Shown in pieces: positions 55,267 through 64,000 of a stretch of DNA of 64,000 bases. Source of the stretch: an uncultured Cedecea sp. (GTDB lineage Bacteria; Pseudomonadota; Gammaproteobacteria; Enterobacterales; Enterobacteriaceae); the NCBI RefSeq assembly GCF_947498825.1, contig NZ_CANMLV010000025.1, positions 1 through 64,000 on the forward strand, read 5' to 3'. Within the stretch, counting starts at the first letter, position 1. Every line of letters begins with the position of its first letter. A program made the position numbers and the translations under genes. The notes under the pieces are model-generated. The model ran no database searches, was not told the DNA's origin, and saw only the letters and a program-made list of their open reading frames with translations.

Positions 55267-57177
55267 TTACCGCTCAGGGAGGGTGTTAAGGAATGCAACA
55301 GCGCGATTAATATCCCGCGTCCGGGGAGCCGGCGGTAAACTGTTAAGAAAGACGCCACCATAAGGCCGCATCACCAGCCGGTTATCGCAGATAACAATCA
55401 CCCCGCTATCCTCAACGTCACGAATTAATCGCCCGACACCTTGTTTTAGCTGAATAACGGCATCCGGCAGCTGAATTTCAGCAAAGGGATCGCCGCCACG
55501 TAGCTGGCAGTCTTCCATACGGGCCTTCAGTAATGGATCATCAGGTGAGGTAAAGGGAAGTTTATCGATAATCACCAGTGACAGGGCATCACCGCGAACA
55601 TCCACCCCTTCCCAGAAACTGCTGGTCGCAACCAGCAGAGCATTACCGGCCTGAACAAACTGTTCGAGTAACTGCCCTTTACTGGTCTCTCCCTGGAGCA
55701 ACACCGGTAATGTCATAGTGGCACGAAACTGTTCAGCCAGATCGCGCATCATGGCATGCGAAGTGCATAGCATAAAACATCGTCCATTATTCGCTTCAAT
55801 TAACGGACGCAACAAATGGGCTAACTGCTTTGCGCCATGAGGACGATTAGGTTCAGGTAACCCACGAGGGACACAGAGCAACGCCTGTTTTTCATAGTCG
55901 AACGGGCTGGCAAGCAACAAGCTTTCTGCTTGCTCAATGCCCAGGCGTTCGGTGAAGTGACTGAGTTTATCGTTCACCGATAAGGTTGCAGAAGTAAAGA
56001 CCCAGCTGGCCGATTTTTCGCTGATCACCTCTTTAAACTTGTCAGCCACCGAAAGTGGCGTTAACGCCAGCGTAAAATGACGGGCGTTACATTCGTACCA
56101 ATAGCTATATCCGGGCTGATTAACCTCTTTCAGTCGTTTAATTCGCCCACGATAAATAACCGCTCTCTCAAAAGCCGCATCCAGCAGGGCTGACCGTCCG
56201 AGTGAGAGTTTTGCCACGTCATGACACAGTTCGAGGGCATCATCCAGTAACAGTAACGATCGTTGAATCGCGGGTTCTGCCAGTACGGTACGCAGATTTC
56301 CCCGGTAGCCTGGCTCACCCAGTTGCAGACGAAAATCCTGCGCCCGCATAGCCAGACTATCAGCACTTTTTTGTAGCTGCTGTACGTCACGTACCTCTGT
56401 TCGGTAGGCAATAGAAATATCTTTGGCAAGATCCAGTAACTGACGGCTGCTCAGCGACTGGCCGAAGTACTGGCTGGCAATATCGGGAATTTGGTGCGCT
56501 TCATCGAAAATAGTGACATCCACCGCCGGGATCAGTTCAGCAAAACCGCTCTCTTTCACCACCATATCAGCCATAAATAAGTGATGGTTGACCACCACTA
56601 AGTCGGCATCCATCGCTTTTTTACGCGCTTTGACCACAAAGCACTCTTTATAGACCGGACAGTCCTGGCCGAGACAGTTATCATTGGTACTGGTGACCAG
56701 TGGCCAGACGGTGGAATCCTCAGCCACTGCACTGCAACTACTGATATCCCCCTCTTCTGTGGCACTGGCCCAATGCCGTAAATGTGCGATATCGCTCAGA
56801 AGTTCTTCCGCCAGACCACCTCCGGTCAGCACTTGCTGTTCAAGTCGTTCAAGACAGAGATAGTTAGAGCGCCCTTTCAGCAGAGCAATGCGGCCAGTAA
56901 AAGAGAGTGCGCTGGCAATCGTGGGTAAGTCACGTGAATAGAGTTGATCTTGCAGTGCTTTGGAGCCCGTTGAGATAATAACTTTTTTTCCGGAGCGTAA
57001 TGCCGGGGCCAGGTAGGCGTAGGTTTTACCCGTTCCGGTACCCGCCTCCACTACCAGCGTACCGCCTTGAGCAATGGTTTTCGTTACCGCTTCCGCCATC
57101 TGCCGTTGCGCTTCGCGTGGTTTAAACCCCGGAATAACATTCGCCAACTGGCCATCTTGCGCAAAATCGTCCGTCAC
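55267..57177 (-). CDS. yoaA: DinG/XPD-like ATP-dependent helicase YoaA
   Basis: 636 residues. Walker A AGTGTGKT (45-52), DEAH box FDEAHQ, and four cysteines around residues 143-178 (SSCSAVAED, NCLGQDCPVYKEC) for a 4Fe-4S cluster. Helicase C-terminal motifs SSFWEGVDVRGD and GVGRLIRD are intact. In E. coli YoaA works with the clamp-loader subunit HolC in replication repair. Followed by tsaB. Confidence 0.94.
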   Translation of the reverse strand: MTDDFAQDGQLANVIPGFKPREAQRQMAEAVTKTIAQGGTLVVEAGTGTGKTYAYLAPALRSGKKVIISTGSKALQDQLYSRDLPTIASALSFTGRIALLKGRSNYLCLERLEQQVLTGGGLAEELLSDIAHLRHWASATEEGDISSCSAVAEDSTVWPLVTSTNDNCLGQDCPVYKECFVVKARKKAMDADLVVVNHHLFMADMVVKESGFAELIPAVDVTIFDEAHQIPDIASQYFGQSLSSRQLLDLAKDISIAYRTEVRDVQQLQKSADSLAMRAQDFRLQLGEPGYRGNLRTVLAEPAIQRSLLLLDDALELCHDVAKLSLGRSALLDAAFERAVIYRGRIKRLKEVNQPGYSYWYECNARHFTLALTPLSVADKFKEVISEKSASWVFTSATLSVNDKLSHFTERLGIEQAESLLLASPFDYEKQALLCVPRGLPEPNRPHGAKQLAHLLRPLIEANNGRCFMLCTSHAMMRDLAEQFRATMTLPVLLQGETSKGQLLEQFVQAGNALLVATSSFWEGVDVRGDALSLVIIDKLPFTSPDDPLLKARMEDCQLRGGDPFAEIQLPDAVIQLKQGVGRLIRDVEDSGVIVICDNRLVMRPYGGVFLNSLPPAPRTRDINRAVAFLNTLPER

Positions 57178-57305
57178 ATTACCCCCTGGTTAAATTGCCA
57201 GTGATTATGTCAGCCATAGCAAGTTTAATCCAGTTTCCCTGTAGAACCAGAACAAAGGTTATGGCAGTCTGTGTGCCGTGATTTGTTTACTATCAAGGAA
57301 AAACC

Positions 57306-57650
57306 ATGAGCATTACGCGAATAAAACCCGAAGACCGGTGGTCCGATGCTGTTATCCACAATCAGACTGTTTATTACACTGGTGTCCCGGAAAATCTGGA
57401 TGCCGATGCTTACCAGCAAACCGCGAATACTCTGGCACAAATCGACACGTTACTGGCATCATTGAAAAGTGATAAAACGCGCATTCTGGATGCCACCATT
57501 TTTCTGCCAAATGGTGACGATTTTGCCGCTATGAATCGCGCCTGGGATGAATGGGTCGTTGCTGGTCATGCGCCAGTACGCTGCACCGTACAGGCTGGGC
57601 TGATGCACCCACAGTATAAGGTGGAAATAAAAATCATCGCGGCGCTATAA
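57306..57650 (+). CDS. yoaB: RidA/YjgF-family protein YoaB
   Basis: 114 residues of the RidA fold, with VYYTGVPENLDADAYQQTAN, ARVTVQAGL-type end as RCTVQAGLMHPQYKVEI. The arginine and glutamate usual for reactive enamine hydrolysis fall in this end region. It may detoxify imine or enamine intermediates. AAGGA lies 8 bases upstream. It is divergent from yoaA. Confidence 0.92.
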   Translation: MSITRIKPEDRWSDAVIHNQTVYYTGVPENLDADAYQQTANTLAQIDTLLASLKSDKTRILDATIFLPNGDDFAAMNRAWDEWVVAGHAPVRCTVQAGLMHPQYKVEIKIIAAL

Positions 57651-57725
57651 CGCCCGGTCCGGACCGTCGATGAACACAGATAAGAGGTGTGATTCGACGG
57701 TATAAATCATGTCACTGCTGGCTTG

Positions 57726-57914
57726 TTACTCCTCTTCTTCGTCCTCATCTTCAAATCGCGCGACAATATGGCTTCCTGTATGCGTAGCCCGAATTTCATT
57801 AGCAACAATACTGATAGCTTCACCGCTACTCATTCCGCCACTTATCAGCTCCTGAATACGCTCGACGGCTTGTTGCTGCTGTTCATGACTAAGCGCAGGT
57901 AATCCTGAAATCAT
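57726..57914 (-). CDS. yoaH: UPF0181 protein YoaH
   Basis: 62 residues from ATG 57914, with AAAGGAG 7 bases upstream; an upstream in-frame ATG (57932) is less likely. The core [20 protein letters not shown] and the acidic tail FEDEDEEEE match E. coli YoaH, with three more acidic residues. Function unknown. It is divergent from pabB with a 54-base space. Confidence 0.92.
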   Translation of the reverse strand: MISGLPALSHEQQQQAVERIQELISGGMSSGEAISIVANEIRATHTGSHIVARFEDEDEEEE

Positions 57915-57968
57915 GTTAAACTCCTTTGACAAGATTTAATGATGTTTATGGTAATCGGTTCCCATTAA

Positions 57969-59333
57969 ATGAAAGTGACCAAGTCCCCTGTTTTTCATAT
58001 TCTCCCCTGGCAAGCAGATGCCGTACAGCACTACTTTAAACGGCAGTCTCATCAGGCCTGGGCGATGATGCTACATTCTGGTTGCTCTGACCATCCGTAT
58101 AGTCGTTTTGATATTATGGTTGCAGACCCACTGGCGACGCTCGTCACTCGCGGGAAAACAACGGAAATACAGCGTAAAGGAGTCACCGAATCTTCCGACG
58201 ACAGTCCTCTGGTACTGCTACAAAACACGCTTGATAGTTATGGATTAAACTGTGTTCCGCAGACAGATATTCCCTTCTGTGGCGGCGCTGTGGGATTGCT
58301 CGGTTATGATTTAGGCCGTCACTTTGAAACTCTTCCCGAACAGGCAGAGAAAAGTCTGCATACCCCGGATATGGCCATCGGGATTTATGACTGGGCACTG
58401 ATAGCTGATAACCAACTCCAGCGTCTGACGCTGGTGAGCTGGGGTGATATCCAAAAGCGCCTCGCTTACCTTGATGCTCCAGACTTATCCTCGCGGCCTC
58501 CGTTTCATCTGACCAGCGCCTGGCAGTCCAATATGAGCCGTGAAGAGTATGGAATAAAATTCAATAAAATTCAGGAATATCTGCGTAGTGGTGACTGCTA
58601 TCAGGTTAATCTTGCCCAGCGTTTTAGTGCCAGCTATCAGGGTGATGAATGGCAAGTCTTTGAAAAACTCAATCAGGCTAACCGCGCACCTTTCAGTGCT
58701 TTTTTGCGCCTCCCTGACAGTACAATACTAAGTCTGTCGCCGGAACGTTTTGTACGTTTACAAGATAAACACATTCAAACCCGGCCAATAAAAGGCACGT
58801 TACCCCGACTGGCTGACCCACAGGCAGACAAAGAACAAGCATTAAAACTGGCATCATCACCGAAAGATCGGGCAGAAAACTTAATGATTGTTGATCTGCT
58901 GAGAAATGATATTGGCAGAGTGGCACGACCAGGCAGCGTTAAAGTACCGGAATTATTTGTGGTCGAGCCGTTTGCCGCTGTGCATCACTTAGTCAGCACA
59001 ATCACAGCGGTGTTACCCGATACACTCAATGCCTGTGATTTACTCCGTGCAACCTTTCCGGGCGGCTCTATCACTGGCGCACCTAAAGTTCGGGCAATGG
59101 AAATCATCGAAGAACTTGAACCGCAGCGGCGCAATGCCTGGTGTGGTTCTGTGGTCTATATCAGTTTTTGCGGCAATATGGACAGCAGTATCACTATTCG
59201 AACCCTGACCGCAGAGCAAGGCAAACTCTACTGCTCTGCTGGCGGAGGTATTGTTGCTGACAGTAATGAAAGTGCAGAGTACCAGGAGACTTTTGATAAA
59301 GTGAATCGCATTTTGCCGTTGCTGGAGAGCTAA
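57969..59333 (+). CDS. pabB: Aminodeoxychorismate synthase component 1 (PabB)
   Basis: 454 residues of the chorismate-binding family. The active-site lysine is in RPIKGTLPR. FPGGSITGAPKVRAMEIIEE, SPKDRAENLMIVDLLRNDIG and GGGIVADS are conserved. With PabA it makes 4-amino-4-deoxychorismate for folate synthesis. It ends 3 bases before nudL, so the two are co-transcribed. Confidence 0.95.
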   Translation: MKVTKSPVFHILPWQADAVQHYFKRQSHQAWAMMLHSGCSDHPYSRFDIMVADPLATLVTRGKTTEIQRKGVTESSDDSPLVLLQNTLDSYGLNCVPQTDIPFCGGAVGLLGYDLGRHFETLPEQAEKSLHTPDMAIGIYDWALIADNQLQRLTLVSWGDIQKRLAYLDAPDLSSRPPFHLTSAWQSNMSREEYGIKFNKIQEYLRSGDCYQVNLAQRFSASYQGDEWQVFEKLNQANRAPFSAFLRLPDSTILSLSPERFVRLQDKHIQTRPIKGTLPRLADPQADKEQALKLASSPKDRAENLMIVDLLRNDIGRVARPGSVKVPELFVVEPFAAVHHLVSTITAVLPDTLNACDLLRATFPGGSITGAPKVRAMEIIEELEPQRRNAWCGSVVYISFCGNMDSSITIRTLTAEQGKLYCSAGGGIVADSNESAEYQETFDKVNRILPLLES

Positions 59334-59336
59334 GGT

Positions 59337-59918
59337 ATGACGCTGGATAATTTTCTTGCCCGTTTTCAGTTATTACAGCCGGACAGTCGCCCTCCCGTCA
59401 ACCATCAGCGCGAAGCTGCGGTACTGGTACCCATTGTTCGACGTCCAAAACCCGGACTATTACTGACGCAACGTTCACTGACCCTGCGTAAACATCCGGG
59501 TGAAGTGGCTTTTCCAGGCGGCTCGGTCGATAAGACCGATGAATCATTAATTGCCACTGCATTACGTGAAACCTATGAAGAAATCGCTATCCCACCGCAG
59601 GCAGTGGAGGTGATTGGTCGCCTGCCGAGCATTGACAGTGTCACTGGCTTCAGAGTAACGCCGATCCTGGGCATTATTTCACCTGATGTTCCGCTACAAG
59701 CAAGTGCTGATGAAGTCGCCGCCATTTTTGAAATGCCGCTTGAAGAAGCGCTGACAACCGGACGGTATCATCCACTCGATATTCAACGTCGAAAAATACC
59801 CCATCGCGTCTGGCTTTCCTGGTACGAGAGTTATTTCGTCTGGGGAATGACAGCCAGTATCATTCGCACCCTGTCCCTACAGGTAAACTGCAATACAGAT
59901 AACACTTTCAGGCGCTAA
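59337..59918 (+). CDS. nudL: Nudix hydrolase NudL (YeaB), CoA pyrophosphatase type
   Basis: 193 residues. Nudix box [20 protein letters not shown] followed by EEI (about 61-83), preceded by the CoA-specific [20 protein letters not shown]. It probably cleaves CoA to phosphopantetheine and 3',5'-ADP. It starts at ATG 59337, 3 bases after pabB. Confidence 0.93.
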   Translation: MTLDNFLARFQLLQPDSRPPVNHQREAAVLVPIVRRPKPGLLLTQRSLTLRKHPGEVAFPGGSVDKTDESLIATALRETYEEIAIPPQAVEVIGRLPSIDSVTGFRVTPILGIISPDVPLQASADEVAAIFEMPLEEALTTGRYHPLDIQRRKIPHRVWLSWYESYFVWGMTASIIRTLSLQVNCNTDNTFRR

Positions 59919-60097
59919 TCTGGACTATATTATGTCAATGTTTTGATCACTTTTTGTTGTCATTAGGTGATTTGTGCTAATGGATTAGTTTAATTCATGT
60001 GAATAGTTTACCGGTGGAACCAATAAATTTTTAAACTATGACATAGCAATTTCAAAGCATCATGTTCGGCAACGAACGCCTTAAGAGGAGTTTTACT

Positions 60098-61462
60098 GTG
60101 ATTAGTATATTCGACATGTTCAAAGTCGGTATTGGCCCTTCCAGCTCACATACAGTGGGTCCAATGAAAGCCGGTAAACAATTCGTCGATGATCTGGTCG
60201 AACGTGGATTACTGGACAGTACGACGCGTATAGCCGTGGATATCTATGGCTCCCTCTCATTGACCGGTAAAGGTCACCACACCGATATCGCAATTATCAT
60301 GGGTCTGGCAGGTAATCGCCCTGACAATGTGGTGATAGATTCCATTCCCGGTTTTATTCAGGATGTTGAGTCCCGTGGTCGTCTGCTGCTGGCTAGCGGT
60401 GCTCACGAAGTCGATTTCCCGGCTGACAATGGTATTCGTTTCCATAGTACCAATCTCCCTTTGCATGAAAATGGGATGTCCATTCATGCTTACAGTAGCG
60501 AAAAAGAGATCTACAGCAAAACTTACTACTCCATCGGTGGAGGTTTTATTGTTGATGCTGAGCATTATGGCAAAGTCGATGAAACTGCAATTGTCGTCCC
60601 TTATGCTTTCAACTCTGCCGAAGAACTGCTGCAATTTTGCCACCAAACCGGACACTCGATTTCCGGTCTGGTAATGGAAAATGAACTCGCCCTGCACAGC
60701 AAGCAAGAAATTGAGCAGTATTTTGCTGATATCTGGAATACGATGCAAGCCTGTATTGACAGGGGTATGACTACCGAAGGCGTATTACCTGGCCCGCTAC
60801 GTGTTCCGCGTCGTGCTTCTGCTCTGCGCCGTCTGCTGGTTTCCAGTGATAAATTATCCAGCGACCCGATGAATGTCGTGGACTGGGTAAATATGTTCGC
60901 CCTCGCCGTAAACGAAGAAAATGCAGCAGGAGGTCGTGTCGTCACGGCGCCAACAAACGGTGCATGTGGAATAGTTCCTGCTGTTCTGGCGTATTATGAT
61001 CACTTTATTGAGCCTGTTACCCCGGAAATCTATATTCGTTACTTCCTCGCTTCTGGCGCCATTGGAGCACTGTATAAAATGAATGCTTCTATTTCCGGTG
61101 CCGAAGTAGGCTGTCAGGGTGAAGTCGGTGTTGCCTGTTCTATGGCGGCGGCCGGGCTTGCGGAGATCCTTGGCGCCAGCCCGGAGCAAGTTTGTATCGC
61201 GGCAGAAATTGGCATGGAACACAACTTAGGCTTGACGTGTGACCCGGTTGCCGGACAGGTTCAGGTTCCATGTATCGAGCGTAATGCCATCGCCTCAGTA
61301 AAAGCCATCAATGCCACGCGTATGGCAATGCGCCGGACCAGTGCACCACGCGTCTCGCTGGATAAAGTGATTGAAACGATGTATGAAACAGGAAAGGATA
61401 TGAACGCCAAATATCGTGAAACTTCCCAGGGGGGATTGGCGATTAAAGTTCAGTGTAACTAA
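60098..61462 (+). CDS. sdaA: L-serine ammonia-lyase SdaA
   Basis: 454 residues from GTG 60098, the E. coli length and start codon; AGAGGAG lies 8 bases upstream. Beta domain with GPSSSHTVGPMKAGK (about 13-27) and alpha domain with the Fe-S cysteines in GCQGEVGVACSMAAAG and LTCDPVAG. It converts L-serine to pyruvate and ammonia using a 4Fe-4S cluster. Confidence 0.97.
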   Translation: MISIFDMFKVGIGPSSSHTVGPMKAGKQFVDDLVERGLLDSTTRIAVDIYGSLSLTGKGHHTDIAIIMGLAGNRPDNVVIDSIPGFIQDVESRGRLLLASGAHEVDFPADNGIRFHSTNLPLHENGMSIHAYSSEKEIYSKTYYSIGGGFIVDAEHYGKVDETAIVVPYAFNSAEELLQFCHQTGHSISGLVMENELALHSKQEIEQYFADIWNTMQACIDRGMTTEGVLPGPLRVPRRASALRRLLVSSDKLSSDPMNVVDWVNMFALAVNEENAAGGRVVTAPTNGACGIVPAVLAYYDHFIEPVTPEIYIRYFLASGAIGALYKMNASISGAEVGCQGEVGVACSMAAAGLAEILGASPEQVCIAAEIGMEHNLGLTCDPVAGQVQVPCIERNAIASVKAINATRMAMRRTSAPRVSLDKVIETMYETGKDMNAKYRETSQGGLAIKVQCN

Positions 61463-61799
61463 CAAGAGAGGATCTTTCAGGCCTCAGTCCAGGCAGGCGA
61501 TGCGCGCAAACAAACTGTGTTATTCGCCTGACTGACAAAACAATGCCAGATCGCGCGAAATATGACGAGAATACACTAACTTATCTTATTTTGTACCAGA
61601 GACTCGTCCTGTTATTCACCTGTTTACCATCAGAATCACTCCCCCGTGAAACCGATTACCCGTTTTAGCGCTACTGGCCATCAGAAATTCAGTTTTTTTA
61701 TTTATATTACCGCTATTTACTCGTCTCCTTAATCATCGCCCACTACAATGTTAACAGGGCGCATTCAGGGTATGTAAAAACCAATCAAGGTGGTTTGGC
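61463..61799. other. Intergenic region between sdaA and pdeD
   Basis: 337 bases. CAGGCGA (61491-61497) can pair with TCGCCTG (61524-61530), but there is no U-run. The pdeD promoter lies here. No gene is seen. Confidence 0.4.
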
Positions 61800-63383
61800 A
61801 TGCAAACAGCACAGCGGGTTATTTCTGACTATCGGCGGAGACGGCTGATTGTTTGTATTTTATTTACGACCCTGGTGTTTGTGCTGACTCTGACAATAAA
61901 ATTTATTACTGAACGCCAGTTAAATGAACAGCGTCTTTTACACTTTAGTGAACGCGCTGTTTCCACTGTCGAAACCTTGCTTGCTCCTTTTGATATGCTC
62001 TTTCAGGATGCTTTGCCGCTTATGGTGCTGCCCTGCGAAAATGTTCAACGAACATTACGGGAACATACCGCGAGGGTCCCTACAGTACGTTCTATCTCCC
62101 TGGTAAAAAACGGTATTATCTATTGCTCCAGCGTCTTTGGTTCCACTGACTATAATATTCAGACCATGCATCCCCGATTACCCACACCGACTCCTCTGCT
62201 ATTACTGAGCATTGATCGCTTAATCAATAAAGGTTCACCTATTTTGATTTCATGGCGTCCTGTTCCCACGCATAGCAATGACGGCGTGATACAAGTGATT
62301 AACCTGAGCATGCTGGCAGGATTTATTCAGTACACTGATGTTCCATGGATAGACAAAACGATTCTTAATATTGCTGACTCACATTTTGAATACACACATG
62401 GAATCGTTAACACTATTGAAGTATCAGCAGATCAGGTACGCCAGGATATATTTTCAGAACACTATCCCTTTTCCATTACCACCGTAGGTCCTTCTGCCAC
62501 AATTCTGGCTCTCAATAATTTACCTTCACAGTTGCCGCTGGCTATTGTGCTTAGTTTACTGGCAGGAACCTGTGCATGGTTTATGACCGCGAAACGAATG
62601 AGTTTCTTCCATGAAATTCATATGGGCCTGGCCGCGCGTGAATTTGAAGTGTATTGCCAGCCACTGATCCATGCCGATAGCGGGGAATGTGTCGGTATTG
62701 AACTGCTCTTACGCTGGCATAATCCACGTCAGGGTAATATTTCACCCGATGGTTTTATTCCTCTGGCGGAACAACTTAATTTAATCGTCCCACTTACCTG
62801 CTTTGTATTACGTGAAACGGTTAAATATCTCGACCAGCTACCAAAAATGAATGGATTTCATATCAGTCTTAATGTCGCGGCTCGTCATTTTAAAAATGGC
62901 GCGATCATTGAGGACCTCAGTCGTTACTGGTTCCCGGCTCATCCTCAGCAGATCCTTATTCTTGAACTCACCGAACGTGATGCTCTGCCCCAAGTTAGCC
63001 ATCAAGTGGTGCGGGATCTACATCATTCAGGCGTCAGACTGGCCATTGATGATTTTGGTACCGGACACAGCTCGCTGGCATACCTGGAAACACTGAGTCC
63101 AGATATACTGAAGATAGATAAGAGTTTTACTGCAGCGATTGGTACAGATGCCGTCAATTCGAAAGTGACCGATATGATTATCGCACTGGGTCATCGATTA
63201 AATATTGAACTGATTGCTGAGGGGGTGGAAACCCCGGAACAGGCTGATTTTTTACGCAAACAAGGCGTCAGCCTGTTACAGGGTTATCTCTATGCTAAAC
63301 CGATGCCACTGACCCAGTTTCCCTACTGGCTGGAGAACCATGACATGGTGATCTCCCGCCAGAAAACAGCGGACATTACCTGA
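61800..63383 (+). CDS. pdeD: c-di-GMP phosphodiesterase PdeD (YoaD), CSS-EAL type
   Basis: 527 residues. Membrane helix (about 16-38), a periplasmic CSS domain with LPCENVQ and IIYCSSVFG, second helix (about 240-258) and a cytoplasmic EAL domain (about 268-515). The signature reads ELL rather than EAL (GIELLLRW), but Asn in SLNVAARH, Glu in LELTERD, DDFGTGHSS, the later Lys in LKIDKSF and EGVET are all kept, so activity is likely. The CSS cysteines make it responsive to periplasmic redox state (DsbA/DsbB) in relatives. Confidence 0.93.
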   Translation: MQTAQRVISDYRRRRLIVCILFTTLVFVLTLTIKFITERQLNEQRLLHFSERAVSTVETLLAPFDMLFQDALPLMVLPCENVQRTLREHTARVPTVRSISLVKNGIIYCSSVFGSTDYNIQTMHPRLPTPTPLLLLSIDRLINKGSPILISWRPVPTHSNDGVIQVINLSMLAGFIQYTDVPWIDKTILNIADSHFEYTHGIVNTIEVSADQVRQDIFSEHYPFSITTVGPSATILALNNLPSQLPLAIVLSLLAGTCAWFMTAKRMSFFHEIHMGLAAREFEVYCQPLIHADSGECVGIELLLRWHNPRQGNISPDGFIPLAEQLNLIVPLTCFVLRETVKYLDQLPKMNGFHISLNVAARHFKNGAIIEDLSRYWFPAHPQQILILELTERDALPQVSHQVVRDLHHSGVRLAIDDFGTGHSSLAYLETLSPDILKIDKSFTAAIGTDAVNSKVTDMIIALGHRLNIELIAEGVETPEQADFLRKQGVSLLQGYLYAKPMPLTQFPYWLENHDMVISRQKTADIT

Positions 63384-63384
63384 C

Positions 63385-64000
63385 TTAGCCTTCTTCGTCC
63401 TCGTGAGCCGGGGATTCTTTAACAACGCGCACTAAGTCAACACGATAGTTATTGGCTTCGATGATTTGTATTTTTAACGGTGCAACTTCCAGCACATCAC
63501 CTTGTTTCGGGATCTGGCCATTTACCGCAATCACTAATCCTGCAATCGAGGCAATATCTTCATCAATATTGACCAGCGTGTTGATATCCAAACGTTGCTG
63601 CAAAGCATGTAAATCCGTCGTTCCTTTTACCAGCCAGCCATCACCATCACGCACGATTTCTGGTGTTTCATCAGCATCAGGGAACTCACCGGCTATCGCT
63701 TCCAGGACATCCAGCGGAGTCACCAGACCTTGTACCATGCCAAACTCATCATTAACGATAACAAAGCTGCCACGTGCACGACGTAATACGCCTAATAGAT
63801 TAATCGGGTCCAGGGTTTCAGGTACCACAATCACCGGAGACTGAGCAGCAACCGCTGCCACATTATCACCTTTGTCCAGCGCCACCAGCAGTTCTTTGGC
63901 TCGCGCTACACCGATAACTTCGTCCAGTTCACCCCGACATACCGGGAATAAACTGTGTGGCGATGCCAGCAATTGCTCACGAATTTCTTCATCCGTTTTC
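63385..64000 (-). CDS. yoaE: YoaE, TerC/CBS/CorC-type membrane protein (3' part only)
   Basis: The C-terminal 204 codons are in the window; the gene continues past the right edge. What is seen is the CBS-pair region (VIGVARAKELLVALDKGDNV, SFVIVNDEFGMVQGLVTPLD, DVLEAIAGEFPD) and the CorC_HlyC domain (WLVKGTTDLHALQQRLDINT to the acidic end HEDEEG). The TerC-type membrane part should lie outside. It converges on pdeD with one base between stops. Confidence 0.92.
   Translation of the reverse strand, partial: KTDEEIREQLLASPHSLFPVCRGELDEVIGVARAKELLVALDKGDNVAAVAAQSPVIVVPETLDPINLLGVLRRARGSFVIVNDEFGMVQGLVTPLDVLEAIAGEFPDADETPEIVRDGDGWLVKGTTDLHALQQRLDINTLVNIDEDIASIAGLVIAVNGQIPKQGDVLEVAPLKIQIIEANNYRVDLVRVVKESPAHEDEEG

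Noticed and set aside
61491-61530. CAGGCGA/TCGCCTG hairpin after sdaA as terminator
   Set aside because: The loop is long and no U-run follows, so it was not called.
10-64000. tRNA, rRNA or CRISPR array
   Set aside because: No cloverleaf-type gene ending, rRNA segment or regularly spaced repeat family was noticed on reading; a tRNAscan run would settle the tRNA question.

Overview
The window is chromosomal DNA of a gamma-proteobacterium of the order Enterobacterales. The evidence is ordered sets of genes whose products match Escherichia coli proteins almost end to end: ycgR-emtA-ldcA-cvrA-dadX-dadA-ycgB-fadR-dsbB, ycgN-ycgM-ycgL-minCDE, and rnd-fadD-tsaB-yoaA-yoaB-yoaH-pabB-nudL-sdaA-pdeD-yoaE. 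There is no 16S or other marker, so the genus is left open. In E. coli K-12 the min block and the rnd-to-yoaE block lie far apart; here minE and rnd are direct convergent neighbours. nhaB, umuDC, yeaY and yoaC are not present at the places where E. coli carries them.

Positions 1-32050 are an accessory, largely catabolic half. It opens with a TRAP transporter (dctQ partial, dctP) and a mannonate-dehydratase-like enolase-superfamily enzyme, divergent from a GntR-family regulator. A close paralogue of that regulator sits about 20 kb away, divergent from an idnO-like reductase, and both intergenic regions share an 11-base motif, so one split sugar-acid regulon is likely. Between the two lie azlCD with an AraC-type regulator, a melibiose cluster (melR / melA-melB plus a SemiSWEET gene), a diguanylate cyclase, ymjA, a cynT-like carbonic anhydrase, the lipocalin blc, a stand-alone arnT with a good PmrA box, a divergent dppA-like/pepT pair and an ABC-F protein. 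After the second GntR gene come an autotransporter aminopeptidase resembling Pseudomonas AaaA, a complete gamma-butyrolactone operon (blcA-blcB-blcC with divergent blcR) like that of Agrobacterium, and mqo.

Positions 32800-43700 are conserved core: c-di-GMP-dependent motility brake, murein turnover, K+ efflux, D-alanine catabolism, fatty-acid regulation and disulfide formation. Positions 43700-47300 are a patchwork of small lipoproteins, small membrane or unknown proteins and repeats. Positions 47600-64000 return to core: division-site placement (minCDE), tRNA maturation (rnd) and modification (tsaB), fatty-acid activation (fadD), a DinG-like helicase (yoaA), folate synthesis (pabB), serine deamination (sdaA), a c-di-GMP phosphodiesterase (pdeD) and the 3' part of yoaE. 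No tRNA, rRNA, CRISPR array or intact insertion sequence was seen.

The most notable items are the blc lactone-degradation/quorum-quenching operon with its overlapping promoter and operator, the twin GntR regulators with shared operator motif, the SemiSWEET gene at the end of the melibiose operon, the arnT PmrA box, and the AaaA-like autotransporter.
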